From an uncultured Flavobacteriaceae bacterium (GTDB lineage: Bacteria; Bacteroidota; Bacteroidia; Flavobacteriales; Flavobacteriaceae), in the NCBI GenBank assembly GCA_947502635.1, contig CANNAN010000017.1, forward strand, positions 1 through 64,000: 64,000 nt of DNA, written 5' to 3'. Of the stretch, positions 1-9,212 are shown one piece after another. A model generated the notes under the pieces. The model had not been told where the DNA came from and did no database searches. It was given only the letters and a program-made list of their open reading frames with translations. Position numbers and translations under genes: made by a program. Position 1 is the first letter of the stretch. Each line of letters begins with the position of its first letter.

Positions 1-3000
1 GATTAGTAACAGGGTTATTATTATACCCTTTATGTTTTAAACCAAAAGGGTAGTAGTTATTCTCCTCCAGTATTTCAAGGTCTGGGGATGTTTCAGCCTT
101 TCGTATGCTTACGTTATCAAACCATACACTGCCAGAATAATCATTATCAATCCTCAGGTTAAGCCTAGTAATGTTAGCTGGTACGCTTACTTTCTTCTCT
201 AAATATACCCATTGCCCCTTGGCATAAGTTGTTTGATAGTCAAATTGGGTATAATACCCAGTCTCGTCGACATCTTTCATAAAAAGGAATATCTGCGCCC
301 TATTCCCTGATACATTTTCCAAATACACCCAACCCGAATAAATATAATCTGTAGCTTGCGAGTTACTTATTTGTACCCAATCGTTGCTATGGGCTACATT
401 TTCATGATGTGAATGCGTATCTAACCTTGCAGAATAGTTTCCACTATAAGTGTTGTTGGTATCAAACTCATCTACATCCCAACCCCAACTATTGCCCGAA
501 CCATCCCAACCAGATGCACTCTCAAAATCATCGAAGAAAACTAGATCGTTCTCGCCTTTATAACTTAAACGTACATTCCCCAAATGGTCTTTGTATTGGT
601 ATACATAATCAAAACCTCCACCATTTTTAGTCTCTATATACCCTTCAGGGTGGTTAAAGAATTTCAAAGAACCTTCACCAGTGTTACCTGTTCTATCATA
701 AATATAGTTTCCTGCATAAAACGTATATTTATTAGGTTTAAGATATTCTACAACCTTTTTTTCCAATTTAACACCAGTGGCATCGTAAATATAATAAATA
801 GCTCCGGAACCTCTTGGTACAATTATGGGTAAATTTAAGTGATTGTATGTTATATTCGCTAAAATGCCCTTATTTGTATCTGTTAACATGTTGCCGTTGG
901 CATCATAGGTATAATCATTTGTTGTATCTGGCGTTGTATTAACGGCATCATCTTTAAATCCATACGTATCCAAAGAAGAAGCATCACTTACTTTTAGTAA
1001 TTTATTTCCAGCATCATAACTGTACGTTAAATCATCCATGACTCCAAATACAGTAGCACTTTCATCTCTATGTCCATTTCTTAAAAGTGTTAAGATATTA
1101 CCGTTCTTATCATAAGTTATGTTGGCAAGGTTATAGTTACCAGTATTATCGGTGGCACTTACAATTCTGTTAAGCGCATCATAGGTATAATTATAGGAGG
1201 TACTAACAGGGTTACTAGTATTATTGGTGCTTTGTGTATTCCAAGACACCTCAGAAATATTACCATTGTACAAGACCGCACCACTTGCAGGGTCGTTATA
1301 GCTCAGCATAAAGTTAAACAGATCGTTATCCTGAATACCATCTTCGTTGATGCCTTTAAGCCAGCCTCTAATATTATAAGCATAATCTACATCCTGTAGA
1401 GCCACATCGGTATTTACAATAATGAAGTTTTCTATGGTACCATTATACGACGTGAAGGCGGTATCACCAATCATTGGATTCCCATTGGATGTTAAACTTG
1501 ATATGAAAAACACTACAGCATTTTTACTGTAATAAATAATATTATCTTTGCGTTCTACCTTAAAGCTATCTCCTGCTTCATAAGCTACCATAGGTCCTTG
1601 GTGGGCACCACCCTCTATAGCTTGAGCCATTCCGTTACTCATCAAATTAATACCGTGTTGTATGCTATTAACCAAGTAATCTGGGTCTGTATACGAAAGT
1701 CCTGCGGTAAGATCATAATAATTATAAGTGGCCTTAAAGCTTACATAACCATTGTTTGGAAAATTTTCGAAAGTAGATAAACCGCCATTTATACTTGCTG
1801 GAGTATATTTCTGTATTTTAACTCCAGCAACACTTAAACCATATTTGTTTTGATATTCGCTTGTAATAGGAATATCGCTACCTACTTGTTTTTTCACCAA
1901 TTGCCCCAATGCGTCATAATGGTTTCTATGTATAAGCTCTCTTTTAATGCCATTAACTTCTTGCTCATGGGACAGTAATCTATTCATACGATCATAGGTA
2001 AAAACATCAACAGTAGTTATAGCAGAGTGGCCTGTTCTTTCATGCAAGGTGGTGGTTTCCATAACACTCCCTATAAAGGCATTGAGTTTGCTCTTTATTT
2101 TGTCTGTGGTGTTTAAATAGTCATTATGACTATACACATAAATAGGGCGCGCTTTTTCATCATAATAGAATACTGTTGTAATCCAGTTATTCGTATCCAA
2201 AACACGTACTTTGGTACCAGTTGCCAACCCTTTGGTATTGGTTGTTGGGCTAATACCATAGGCATTTTCTGTAGTACCGTCATCTATATTGAATACATAA
2301 TCGTCGTAATAGTTTATGGTATGAATGTCTGTAATATTAACTCTTGGATATGCTACATTATTATAATAAACTGCTGTTCCATCTATAGTTGTTGAAGAAA
2401 CCATTTTAGTTTCATAAAGTGCCGTTTCAGCATTAACTGAATTTTGAAGAACAGTCCTATTATTACTGGAGTTCATTTCTCCAGTATACGTTGCTCTACC
2501 AAAAACATCATATTTCGTAAATAACCATTTATTTTGATTCTTTAAATTGGTATCCTGAGTCAATACGGGCTGGTCTGCCTTATTGTATACAATATATTCC
2601 CAACCTTTTCCAGGAATTTTCTTTTCTACTAATCGATTTCTTTCATCATAAATATATTGATAGCATAAATCTGAAAGTTCGATCGTACTAACACCATCTG
2701 AAACATTAACCAAAGGAGGTAAAACGTAACTTAAATTACCATAATAATCATAAATATAATAGGTGTCGTGTAGTGTTTCGGCATTATTAACCGTCGCATA
2801 AGTTCTTTTTAAAACAACCCTGCCAAGCTTATCCTTAAACTCTTCTATTGTATGGTTTTTGCCTTTTAATGTTGTCCAGTTTTCATCTTTGATAACCGAT
2901 TTATAAAGGGTGCTATCTGGGTAAATTCCTGAATCTATTAACTCGGGGGTTTCTTTATTATTATTAAAAAACCCAACTTCAAATAATTTTACGGCATCGT

Positions 3001-3865
3001 TTACCAAATTGGCCGTTTGTTGAAATTTTATGGTATGTGTCTGTAAGACCTCCTGGGGGGTGATCTTTTCCAAAATTTCCCAATCTTTTCCAGGTGCGCC
3101 CTGTTCTAATACTCTATTTAAAGACGAAGTTTCTAATTTGGTTTCAGAATACGGGTTTAGCGTGCTTTCATATTTATTAGTATTGTAAAATGCATGAACG
3201 TCTTGAACAGGATCTAATCTAAGTGCGCCTGAATTGAAATTACTGGCATAGGGTAAATATGCTTTGGTTTGCCTACCAAAACCATCATACACAACTGGGG
3301 TTACAATATCTTCACCAGCACCACCAGCACCTATTGCTATATTTTGCAAAGGTCGCCCTATATCATCTATATATGTAATGCTTTCTGTTTTATCGTATGC
3401 TGTTACATTACCTAAATTAGCCAAAGTTTCTCCAGCTTTAAACCGTATAGTTTTAACATAGTTTTGGTTGGGGTTTAAAGACGGCGGAAAGACAATAGGA
3501 GTATTCTTCTGTGCATATTTATCGGCATAAAAAGGTTCTGGACTTGCTGCACTTGTATCCACTACAACCAAATGGAGTGCCGTAGCACCTGCCGACATGG
3601 TTCCCAGTTCACTGTTCCATACTACAGTAGCTCCTATTTTAACACCTTGACTATTAGTAACATAACCAGTAATAGTTCCTCCAAAGAAAAGATCCCATTG
3701 GGTATAATTATAGGGTATTTCGGTTTCTATTGTGTAGGTATAAGATATCCCTAAATCTACGTTGCGCTCACCTAGAATGATGACATCTTGTGCTTGAATT
3801 AAATTTACTGCCATAAAAATAAGGCAGCTTACAAAACGAATGGTGTGTTTTACTGAATTTTTCAT
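1..3865 (-). CDS. DUF6443/RHS-repeat family protein, C-terminus cut by window edge
   Basis: The minus-strand frame is open from the ATG at 3865 to the window edge (over 1280 codons, no stop). The N-terminus has a signal peptide ending near LIQAQD. A DUF6443-like block follows (FKAGETLANLGNVTAYD, then ITYIDDIGRPLQNIAIGAGG), then YD/RHS-type repeats with many YDYYGN and YDERNRL motifs. Near the edge (about 75-510) lies a jelly-roll-like carbohydrate-binding segment (DDFESASGW ... VWFDNVSI), then YYPFGLKHKGYN, the phrase that normally sits just before the RHS core in Flavobacteriia. The core and the variable tip, which usually carries any toxin activity, lie outside the window. The gene starts 8 bp after the upstream gene's stop, so the two are probably co-transcribed. 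The family is secreted; its role (surface or contact toxin shell) is inferred. Confidence 0.85.
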   Translation of the reverse strand, partial: MKNSVKHTIRFVSCLIFMAVNLIQAQDVIILGERNVDLGISYTYTIETEIPYNYTQWDLFFGGTITGYVTNSQGVKIGATVVWNSELGTMSAGATALHLVVVDTSAASPEPFYADKYAQKNTPIVFPPSLNPNQNYVKTIRFKAGETLANLGNVTAYDKTESITYIDDIGRPLQNIAIGAGGAGEDIVTPVVYDGFGRQTKAYLPYASNFNSGALRLDPVQDVHAFYNTNKYESTLNPYSETKLETSSLNRVLEQGAPGKDWEILEKITPQEVLQTHTIKFQQTANLVNDAVKLFEVGFFNNNKETPELIDSGIYPDSTLYKSVIKDENWTTLKGKNHTIEEFKDKLGRVVLKRTYATVNNAETLHDTYYIYDYYGNLSYVLPPLVNVSDGVSTIELSDLCYQYIYDERNRLVEKKIPGKGWEYIVYNKADQPVLTQDTNLKNQNKWLFTKYDVFGRATYTGEMNSSNNRTVLQNSVNAETALYETKMVSSTTIDGTAVYYNNVAYPRVNITDIHTINYYDDYVFNIDDGTTENAYGISPTTNTKGLATGTKVRVLDTNNWITTVFYYDEKARPIYVYSHNDYLNTTDKIKSKLNAFIGSVMETTTLHERTGHSAITTVDVFTYDRMNRLLSHEQEVNGIKRELIHRNHYDALGQLVKKQVGSDIPITSEYQNKYGLSVAGVKIQKYTPASINGGLSTFENFPNNGYVSFKATYNYYDLTAGLSYTDPDYLVNSIQHGINLMSNGMAQAIEGGAHQGPMVAYEAGDSFKVERKDNIIYYSKNAVVFFISSLTSNGNPMIGDTAFTSYNGTIENFIIVNTDVALQDVDYAYNIRGWLKGINEDGIQDNDLFNFMLSYNDPASGAVLYNGNISEVSWNTQSTNNTSNPVSTSYNYTYDALNRIVSATDNTGNYNLANITYDKNGNILTLLRNGHRDESATVFGVMDDLTYSYDAGNKLLKVSDASSLDTYGFKDDAVNTTPDTTNDYTYDANGNMLTDTNKGILANITYNHLNLPIIVPRGSGAIYYIYDATGVKLEKKVVEYLKPNKYTFYAGNYIYDRTGNTGEGSLKFFNHPEGYIETKNGGGFDYVYQYKDHLGNVRLSYKGENDLVFFDDFESASGWDGSGNSWGWDVDEFDTNNTYSGNYSARLDTHSHHENVAHSNDWVQISNSQATDYIYSGWVYLENVSGNRAQIFLFMKDVDETGYYTQFDYQTTYAKGQWVYLEKKVSVPANITRLNLRIDNDYSGSVWFDNVSIRKAETSPDLEILEENNYYPFGLKHKGYNNNPVTN

Positions 3866-3873
3866 GGCTATTG

Positions 3874-6800
3874 TTAGTTTTTATAATAGTATTTGTTCTC
3901 AGAAACTACCTTATCATCATGATCTGTAACATATTGTAACCTGTTGTAATCATCGTAATGGTAGGTCGTTTTCCTACCTCTGGCATCGGTAATAGACTCC
4001 ACACCTATTAAAGGCTTATACGTATAAGTAGTAACTATGGCATTACTTAAGCTAGCATGGGTTCTAAGGGTTGATAGCGTTGCTATATTGGTTTCGTCAA
4101 AGTCTTCTAAAGCTGCTGTATTGATACCTAGAGCATTAGCCACATTTGTAAATTGAGCATTTTCTATTTTAGCTATTAGATGAATTTTATTATAACTCCA
4201 TATGTACGAAGTGTAAACACCAGTTTGTGAATTTTTAATCTCTAATATGTTTCCTTGATCGTCAAATCTTGTATATTCTACCTTGGTTACAAAACCTGCA
4301 TTTCCTACCGAGGTTTTAAAATACTTGGGCACTATTAAATTGTTACTGGTCTTTTGAAATTCTATTCTGTTTGTGGCAATCAGTTTTTCAATACTATTTA
4401 TTTCTTTATAGTTCATGGTTTGAACTGGAATATTTACCCGATTGGCATCAATTAAATCCTGCATCAAAACCTGTTGCGTCTGGGATAAGCCAGAGACATA
4501 CTCCAACATTTCCTCTGGGAAATAAGTCTTGCTAATCTGCTTGTCACCATTTTCCAGTATCTGCTGGAACATTATTGGATTACGATGGGTGGTAAGATCC
4601 AGATTAGAGTTATCACCTATATCATAATCATAATTTGTTATATTTTCAATAACTGTATTATCATTTTCTTCAGTACCGAATATTTGCTGTTCCTGCCGGA
4701 GAAGAATGGTTATATCTCTAGGTATAAAATACCTGCTATTTAAATGTAAATTATTGGGGTCTTGAATAAAACTATTATGATAAATATTCATGGCTTGAAT
4801 ATTATCAACTGTATAATTTATGTAATGGTTAGCAGTGCTCTCTACTAATTTGTCATCACTGTTGTATTTTCGTAGATGGGTCAGTTTGCCTTCCATAGAA
4901 TTAGAGAATATTGGTGTAAAAGGTAGAACTGTACCATTCTCTACATGATAGTTATACTCATTGGAGAAGCTTTCATTCGTTTCAGTATTTATAACCGCTT
5001 CGATTACCTTGGAATACCCAACAATATTGCCTTGAATGCCACCACTTACAGGCACAGAACTATTGGTAGTAAATCGCATCATAGAAGTATTAGGAGCGAA
5101 TCCGCACTGTCCAAAAGACCCTCCAATATTGATGGCATTATAATACTTTGGGTTACTTAGCAGGGTGCCTGAGGACGTTTCCTGGGGCTGGCTATTAACA
5201 GTCTTAATCGTTTTATACAAAAACTGTCGCGTATTTTTAGGAGACGTGATCTCTTTGATTCTAAGACCACCTGCTGTGTATCCCAATGCTAGTTGTGATG
5301 TATCTGTATAATCATATTCAAGTTCGGCAGTTAAATAGTAATTGCTAGTTGATGATAATGCAGTATATTCTGGAGGAATATTAATTCTAAATCTATAATA
5401 TCCTGTAGCTAAGCTCATAGTAAATTCTTTTTCAAACTGTCTAAAAACTTCCTGAGCGGGCCAAGTGGGCATATTTAGGAAATCATCAATTGAGATGCTC
5501 TCAATCAATGTCTCGGTTTGATTGGTGCCCTCTAGCTTATACAGGTCAATTGTAAAAGGTCTAGGAAAGCTAATAATATCATCATAAAAAGATTTGTTCA
5601 TTTCAAAGCTAAAGATTATCGAACTTACATTTTGACTATCAACAACCTCAAATTCCCGATAATTTGGCAAACCAACATTGGTATCACCGCCATATGCAAC
5701 AAAGGGATATGCATGACTCCAATAATTCCAAACCGTGTAACTATTGGTTTTCTCTTGATACAAACTAGTACCTCCCGCTCCAGAATAGAAATCATTGAGT
5801 TCGTATTGATAAGATACCACACCTCCTGTAGGGTATTCTATCGTTTTTATGTTCCCCTGTACAGTATACTCTAAATTAGCACGCCTGTCGGCACCTCCAT
5901 AGGAACTCAGTCTTTCATTGGTGAAACTTATCATTTCAGGAATTGTAGAATTTGGATTTCCTTTCCCGTTATAATAACCCCAATGGTCATAAGAATTAGT
6001 GTTTTTTGCCCCTAATGCTTCATCTTCGTAATAGGCGAACTTATATGGTGGTAAAGTTTCCTGAGAATTGCCAACGTTTACTTCTTCTATTTCTAATAGC
6101 TTTAAGCGCTTATACTTTCTTTTTTCATAATTGGTACCAGTGGCATTACTATTAAAATAGTCTTGAACTAAATTTACTTTTTTAATTGGATTCAAATCGG
6201 CATCAAAAATCTCTATATCAGATAGTTTTTTAGCATTGCCATTGCCATAATCTTCTCTATAACCAGTATTAAAATTAACTTGTCCACCGTCCCATGATAT
6301 ACTATCCAACACATGGGTATACGTATTGGTATGCGAACCTACCGTTTCTTTCATACCTGCTGGTGAAATAGCAGCAGTACAACCTTGTACTGGACTTGCA
6401 AGATTTAACGCATAGGTAACATTCCCTAATTTCATCCATTTTGCAACTCCTGTCGTGCTGCTTACAGTACTATAGGTATAATCAATGGTCTCACTTTTTT
6501 GAGGAAAAGTATTTATATATTGCTCGTTCTCCTGATAGGCCAGGTTAATCACTTTATTATTGGCCGTAATAATTTTGGTAAGCAACCAACCACTTATTTG
6601 ATCAGGGTGATTTATTGGTGCTAAACTATGTTTAGAGCGATCTACTTCATGAAATTCGTAAACAACGCCATTAGGATCCGTTACAATAAAATAGGGGTTA
6701 ATAGTATCATTAAAGAATTTTATTTTTAGATTCGTACTGTTATCCAAAAGGATACCGTTCCCTAACGTAGCATCATTCTCATCGGCTGCTTGAAGTATAA

Positions 6801-7449
6801 ATTTACCCGAATACCCACCAAAATTAAACATGAATAAATCAGGTTCGGTATCCGATAGTTTATTGGGTGTAGAACTTCCTATAGCCCAATCAAAAAACTC
6901 ATCTTGATAAAAAATTCCAGACGGATTAAATACTTTATCAAGATAGGTAAGCTCCCAATTATTAGAAATAGGAGGGAGAAAACCACAAGGACGTAATGGA
7001 CTCCATACATTGTAACTTGCCATTTCTGGAGTACAATTAAAGAACCCTATACTGTGAATTTTATCATAATTACCATAGTTCTGTAAATAGCCCCTAATAC
7101 TATGATTATAACCACTGTGTATATCATCTTCTCCTCTTATCTGTCTGGTGATCATACCTCCTGCATTTAAGCTCCAGCCCAGACCTACCCAACTAGCTTC
7201 TTCTGCAATACGAACGCCTCCAGCATGGTAGCTCAAGCTTATAGGCAAGCTAAAACCCCCTGTATTAATTTCAAATATTGGAAGTCCAATATTGGGAATA
7301 CCAGAATAATAGCTTACAGGAGTCTCGACATACTTTGCCAATCCTGCTACCGTAGGTGAAGCTGGAAATTGAATTTCAGTTGGTTGCATTTGACCAAATA
7401 CGTTTAAGACAAATAATGTTGAAATAAAAAATAACAAACGTGTTCTCAT
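3874..7449 (-). CDS. Large secreted RHS/YD-repeat companion protein
   Basis: 1191 aa. A signal peptide (MRTRLLFFISTLFVLNVFGQ) is followed by the block common to Bacteroidota RHS partners: YYSGIPNIGLPIFEINT, then LPISLSYHAGGVRIAEEASWVGLGW, resembling the SpvB/TcaC-like N-terminus of Tc and RHS systems. The C-terminus has YD-like repeats (YHYDDYNRLQYVTDHDDKV) and ends without an RHS core or tip. It is the first gene of a two-gene minus-strand unit with the DUF6443 protein 8 bp downstream. In this phylum such pairs are recurrent, and the companion probably contributes to a secreted shell. That role is inference; the architecture is visible in the sequence. Confidence 0.85.
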   Translation of the reverse strand: MRTRLLFFISTLFVLNVFGQMQPTEIQFPASPTVAGLAKYVETPVSYYSGIPNIGLPIFEINTGGFSLPISLSYHAGGVRIAEEASWVGLGWSLNAGGMITRQIRGEDDIHSGYNHSIRGYLQNYGNYDKIHSIGFFNCTPEMASYNVWSPLRPCGFLPPISNNWELTYLDKVFNPSGIFYQDEFFDWAIGSSTPNKLSDTEPDLFMFNFGGYSGKFILQAADENDATLGNGILLDNSTNLKIKFFNDTINPYFIVTDPNGVVYEFHEVDRSKHSLAPINHPDQISGWLLTKIITANNKVINLAYQENEQYINTFPQKSETIDYTYSTVSSTTGVAKWMKLGNVTYALNLASPVQGCTAAISPAGMKETVGSHTNTYTHVLDSISWDGGQVNFNTGYREDYGNGNAKKLSDIEIFDADLNPIKKVNLVQDYFNSNATGTNYEKRKYKRLKLLEIEEVNVGNSQETLPPYKFAYYEDEALGAKNTNSYDHWGYYNGKGNPNSTIPEMISFTNERLSSYGGADRRANLEYTVQGNIKTIEYPTGGVVSYQYELNDFYSGAGGTSLYQEKTNSYTVWNYWSHAYPFVAYGGDTNVGLPNYREFEVVDSQNVSSIIFSFEMNKSFYDDIISFPRPFTIDLYKLEGTNQTETLIESISIDDFLNMPTWPAQEVFRQFEKEFTMSLATGYYRFRINIPPEYTALSSTSNYYLTAELEYDYTDTSQLALGYTAGGLRIKEITSPKNTRQFLYKTIKTVNSQPQETSSGTLLSNPKYYNAINIGGSFGQCGFAPNTSMMRFTTNSSVPVSGGIQGNIVGYSKVIEAVINTETNESFSNEYNYHVENGTVLPFTPIFSNSMEGKLTHLRKYNSDDKLVESTANHYINYTVDNIQAMNIYHNSFIQDPNNLHLNSRYFIPRDITILLRQEQQIFGTEENDNTVIENITNYDYDIGDNSNLDLTTHRNPIMFQQILENGDKQISKTYFPEEMLEYVSGLSQTQQVLMQDLIDANRVNIPVQTMNYKEINSIEKLIATNRIEFQKTSNNLIVPKYFKTSVGNAGFVTKVEYTRFDDQGNILEIKNSQTGVYTSYIWSYNKIHLIAKIENAQFTNVANALGINTAALEDFDETNIATLSTLRTHASLSNAIVTTYTYKPLIGVESITDARGRKTTYHYDDYNRLQYVTDHDDKVVSENKYYYKN

Positions 7450-7506
7450 AAATAGACCTTATTAAAAAAATTTTAAGCCCATAAAACTACGGAATGATTT
7501 TTAATA

Positions 7507-7531
7507 AAAAGTAAGGTAAAGCCTTACTTTT
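7507..7531. promoter_or_regulatory. Inverted repeat, operator-like, upstream of RHS operon
   Basis: AAAAGTAAGG and CCTTACTTTT form a perfect 10-bp inverted repeat around a 5-base spacer. It lies 58 bp upstream of the RHS companion start. The same AGTAAGG core recurs at about 7553-7560 and in the larger palindrome at 7598-7636. It may be a regulator binding site or an mRNA hairpin; no family can be assigned. Confidence 0.5.
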
Positions 7532-7597
7532 AGTAAGAGAAAATGATACAAAAAGTAAGGGTGATTTTTAAGTTTTTAACAAAAACCCATAAAAAAA

Positions 7598-7636
7598 CCT
7601 TACTGAAAGTAAGGTAAAACCTTACTTTCAGTAAAG
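7598..7636. promoter_or_regulatory. Long imperfect palindrome upstream of RHS operon
   Basis: Two 17-base arms, 5' CCTTACTGAAAGTAAGG and 3' CCTTACTTTCAGTAAAG, match as an inverted repeat at 16 of 17 positions around a 5-base spacer. The left arm is itself palindromic (CCTTAC ... GTAAGG). Together with 7507-7531 this makes a cluster of one motif in the 190 bp upstream of the RHS genes, which suggests a multi-site operator. Confidence 0.5.
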
Positions 7637-7740
7637 TTGATAACTTTTTTAAGTAAATAAAAATCAGTAAATCAATATTAATTTGATTTGGTTTATACTA
7701 TTTTAATTATCATACTTATATGAGTTTATACCAGTGATAG

Positions 7741-7974
7741 ACTAGGTTTGTTCTTCCTTTTAACAATTCTATCATATCCTTACTAAAAAATCAATCTATT
7801 GGCGCATCTGCTACTTTTTATATAGAAATTGAAGGACTGGATGAATTTTATAATACTATAAAAAACAAAGTTTCTGAAAAGACAGAACCAAAAACAGCTT
7901 GGTACGGTATGAGAGAGTTTTATATAAAAGATCCTAATGGCTATGTGCTTGGGTTTGCCGAAAAAAGCGAATAA
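7741..7974 (+). pseudogene. VOC/glyoxalase-family C-terminal remnant
   Basis: The plus frame ending with TAA at 7972 encodes ATFYIEIEGLDEFYNTIKN, then WYGMREFYIKDPNGYVLGFAE. This is the classical last beta-alpha-beta-beta unit of VOC (glyoxalase/bleomycin-resistance/dioxygenase fold) proteins, with the typical DPNGY and a C-terminal glutamate metal-ligand position. The frame is closed by a stop at 7738 and contains no plausible start or N-terminal half, so only about half of a typical 120-aa protein remains. I read it as a decayed gene. The minus-strand ORF over it is an artefact. Confidence 0.6.
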
Positions 7975-8021
7975 CAGAGAAATCATTTCTAGTTAGGAAT
8001 AGTGCTATATAAAATCTAACC

Positions 8022-9212
8022 TTAGTACCAAGGCTCTTTTTTATATAGCTTCGTTTTAGCAACACGTTCTCGATTACTAAGCCTTAAATGAGTTCTTGTA
8101 AGTTGTTTGTTTCTGTACCCCAGCAAATGAAAAAAAGATTTGGCAAAAAACCTAACCACCTTTAAATTAACCTGTAAGCTGCCTTCTTCTTTGTTTAACC
8201 AGGAAATACCAGGTAAGGCCACTAATAAACTATCAAATTTCGTACGCCTTAAAAATATGGATAGTTTTAAATAAAATGGCTTTATACATCTTATAATAAA
8301 AAACCCTTCAGCACCTTTAGCTTGGTATAAGGGCATAAAAATACGCCCATGATACTTTGCTTTTAATTTTTTACTATTACTCGTAGCTATTGGAGTGCCC
8401 TTATTTATAGTTTGAAAGCTTTTAAAACCATTTATCATAGTAAAGGTTTCGTTAGCTTGTATTTTATAAAGATAAATAACTTCAAAAAAATCAGTAATAT
8501 TAGCTGCTTGTGTTTGTAGTTGTTTATAATGATCTGAAAAATTGCTGACATGACTTGCTTTTAAAATACCCGAAAACACTAAGGCTAAATAAATAAACGC
8601 CATATTATTCGTAATAGAGCTTAAATCATCGTGTTGACCAGACTCAAAACCTAAAGACACATAGCCTAATTCGTTTATATAACTTAATAATGGACCATTT
8701 AAATATTCTTCAATACCTAACACAATGGGTACAGGAAACTGTTTGGAAAACTTTCGGTTTATTAACGCATCATTAATGGTTATAAAAGGTCGTGTTTTAC
8801 TTGATGTTGTATGTAAATCTATAAAATAAAATGGTGATTTTTCAGTTTCTAAAATAGTGTTTAAAACACTTAAAACTTCTAATAGTTCTGCTTCATCAGC
8901 ACTTAAAACACCTTTTTTTTCAATAACTTTTATACACTTTTTAGTCCAAAGCCTGTTTAAATCTTTATCGATATACCTCTGGTTTAATCTGAGTGCTTTT
9001 AAATTACCTGAAACACCATAAATAGTACCTTTAACTTGTAAAGGGTTAATAGTTTCTAAAACCTCTTTTAAAGCAAAAACACCTGAAGTTTCATTACCAT
9101 GAATACCACCAAAAAACACCATAGTAGCGCCTGGTTTTGATCCTTTAATTTTACCAATTATTCTGTTTATAGTTATTCTTTCATCTCGTGCTTTACTATA
9201 TACATCAATCAT
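8022..9212 (-). CDS. Succinylglutamate desuccinylase/aspartoacylase-like zinc hydrolase
   Basis: 396 aa. The N-terminal 200 residues carry the AstE/AspA (M14-like) zinc site: H38-G-N-E41 in FFGGIHGNETSG, and H134 in YFIDLHTTSS. The DKDLNRLW segment fits the substrate-binding Asn-Arg. Members remove acyl groups from N-acyl amino acids; the substrate here is unknown. The C-terminal 130 residues include the usual beta-barrel (GTPIATSNSKKLKAKYHGRIFMP) and then a basic extension. The start overlaps the stop of the upstream ligase gene by 4 bases (ATGA), indicating translational coupling and a shared pathway. Confidence 0.85.
   Translation of the reverse strand: MIDVYSKARDERITINRIIGKIKGSKPGATMVFFGGIHGNETSGVFALKEVLETINPLQVKGTIYGVSGNLKALRLNQRYIDKDLNRLWTKKCIKVIEKKGVLSADEAELLEVLSVLNTILETEKSPFYFIDLHTTSSKTRPFITINDALINRKFSKQFPVPIVLGIEEYLNGPLLSYINELGYVSLGFESGQHDDLSSITNNMAFIYLALVFSGILKASHVSNFSDHYKQLQTQAANITDFFEVIYLYKIQANETFTMINGFKSFQTINKGTPIATSNSKKLKAKYHGRIFMPLYQAKGAEGFFIIRCIKPFYLKLSIFLRRTKFDSLLVALPGISWLNKEEGSLQVNLKVVRFFAKSFFHLLGYRNKQLTRTHLRLSNRERVAKTKLYKKEPWY

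Noticed and set aside
409-2395. Several plus-strand ORFs of 60-90 codons at the left edge
   Set aside because: They lie antisense to the continuous RHS/DUF6443 frame and show no family features.
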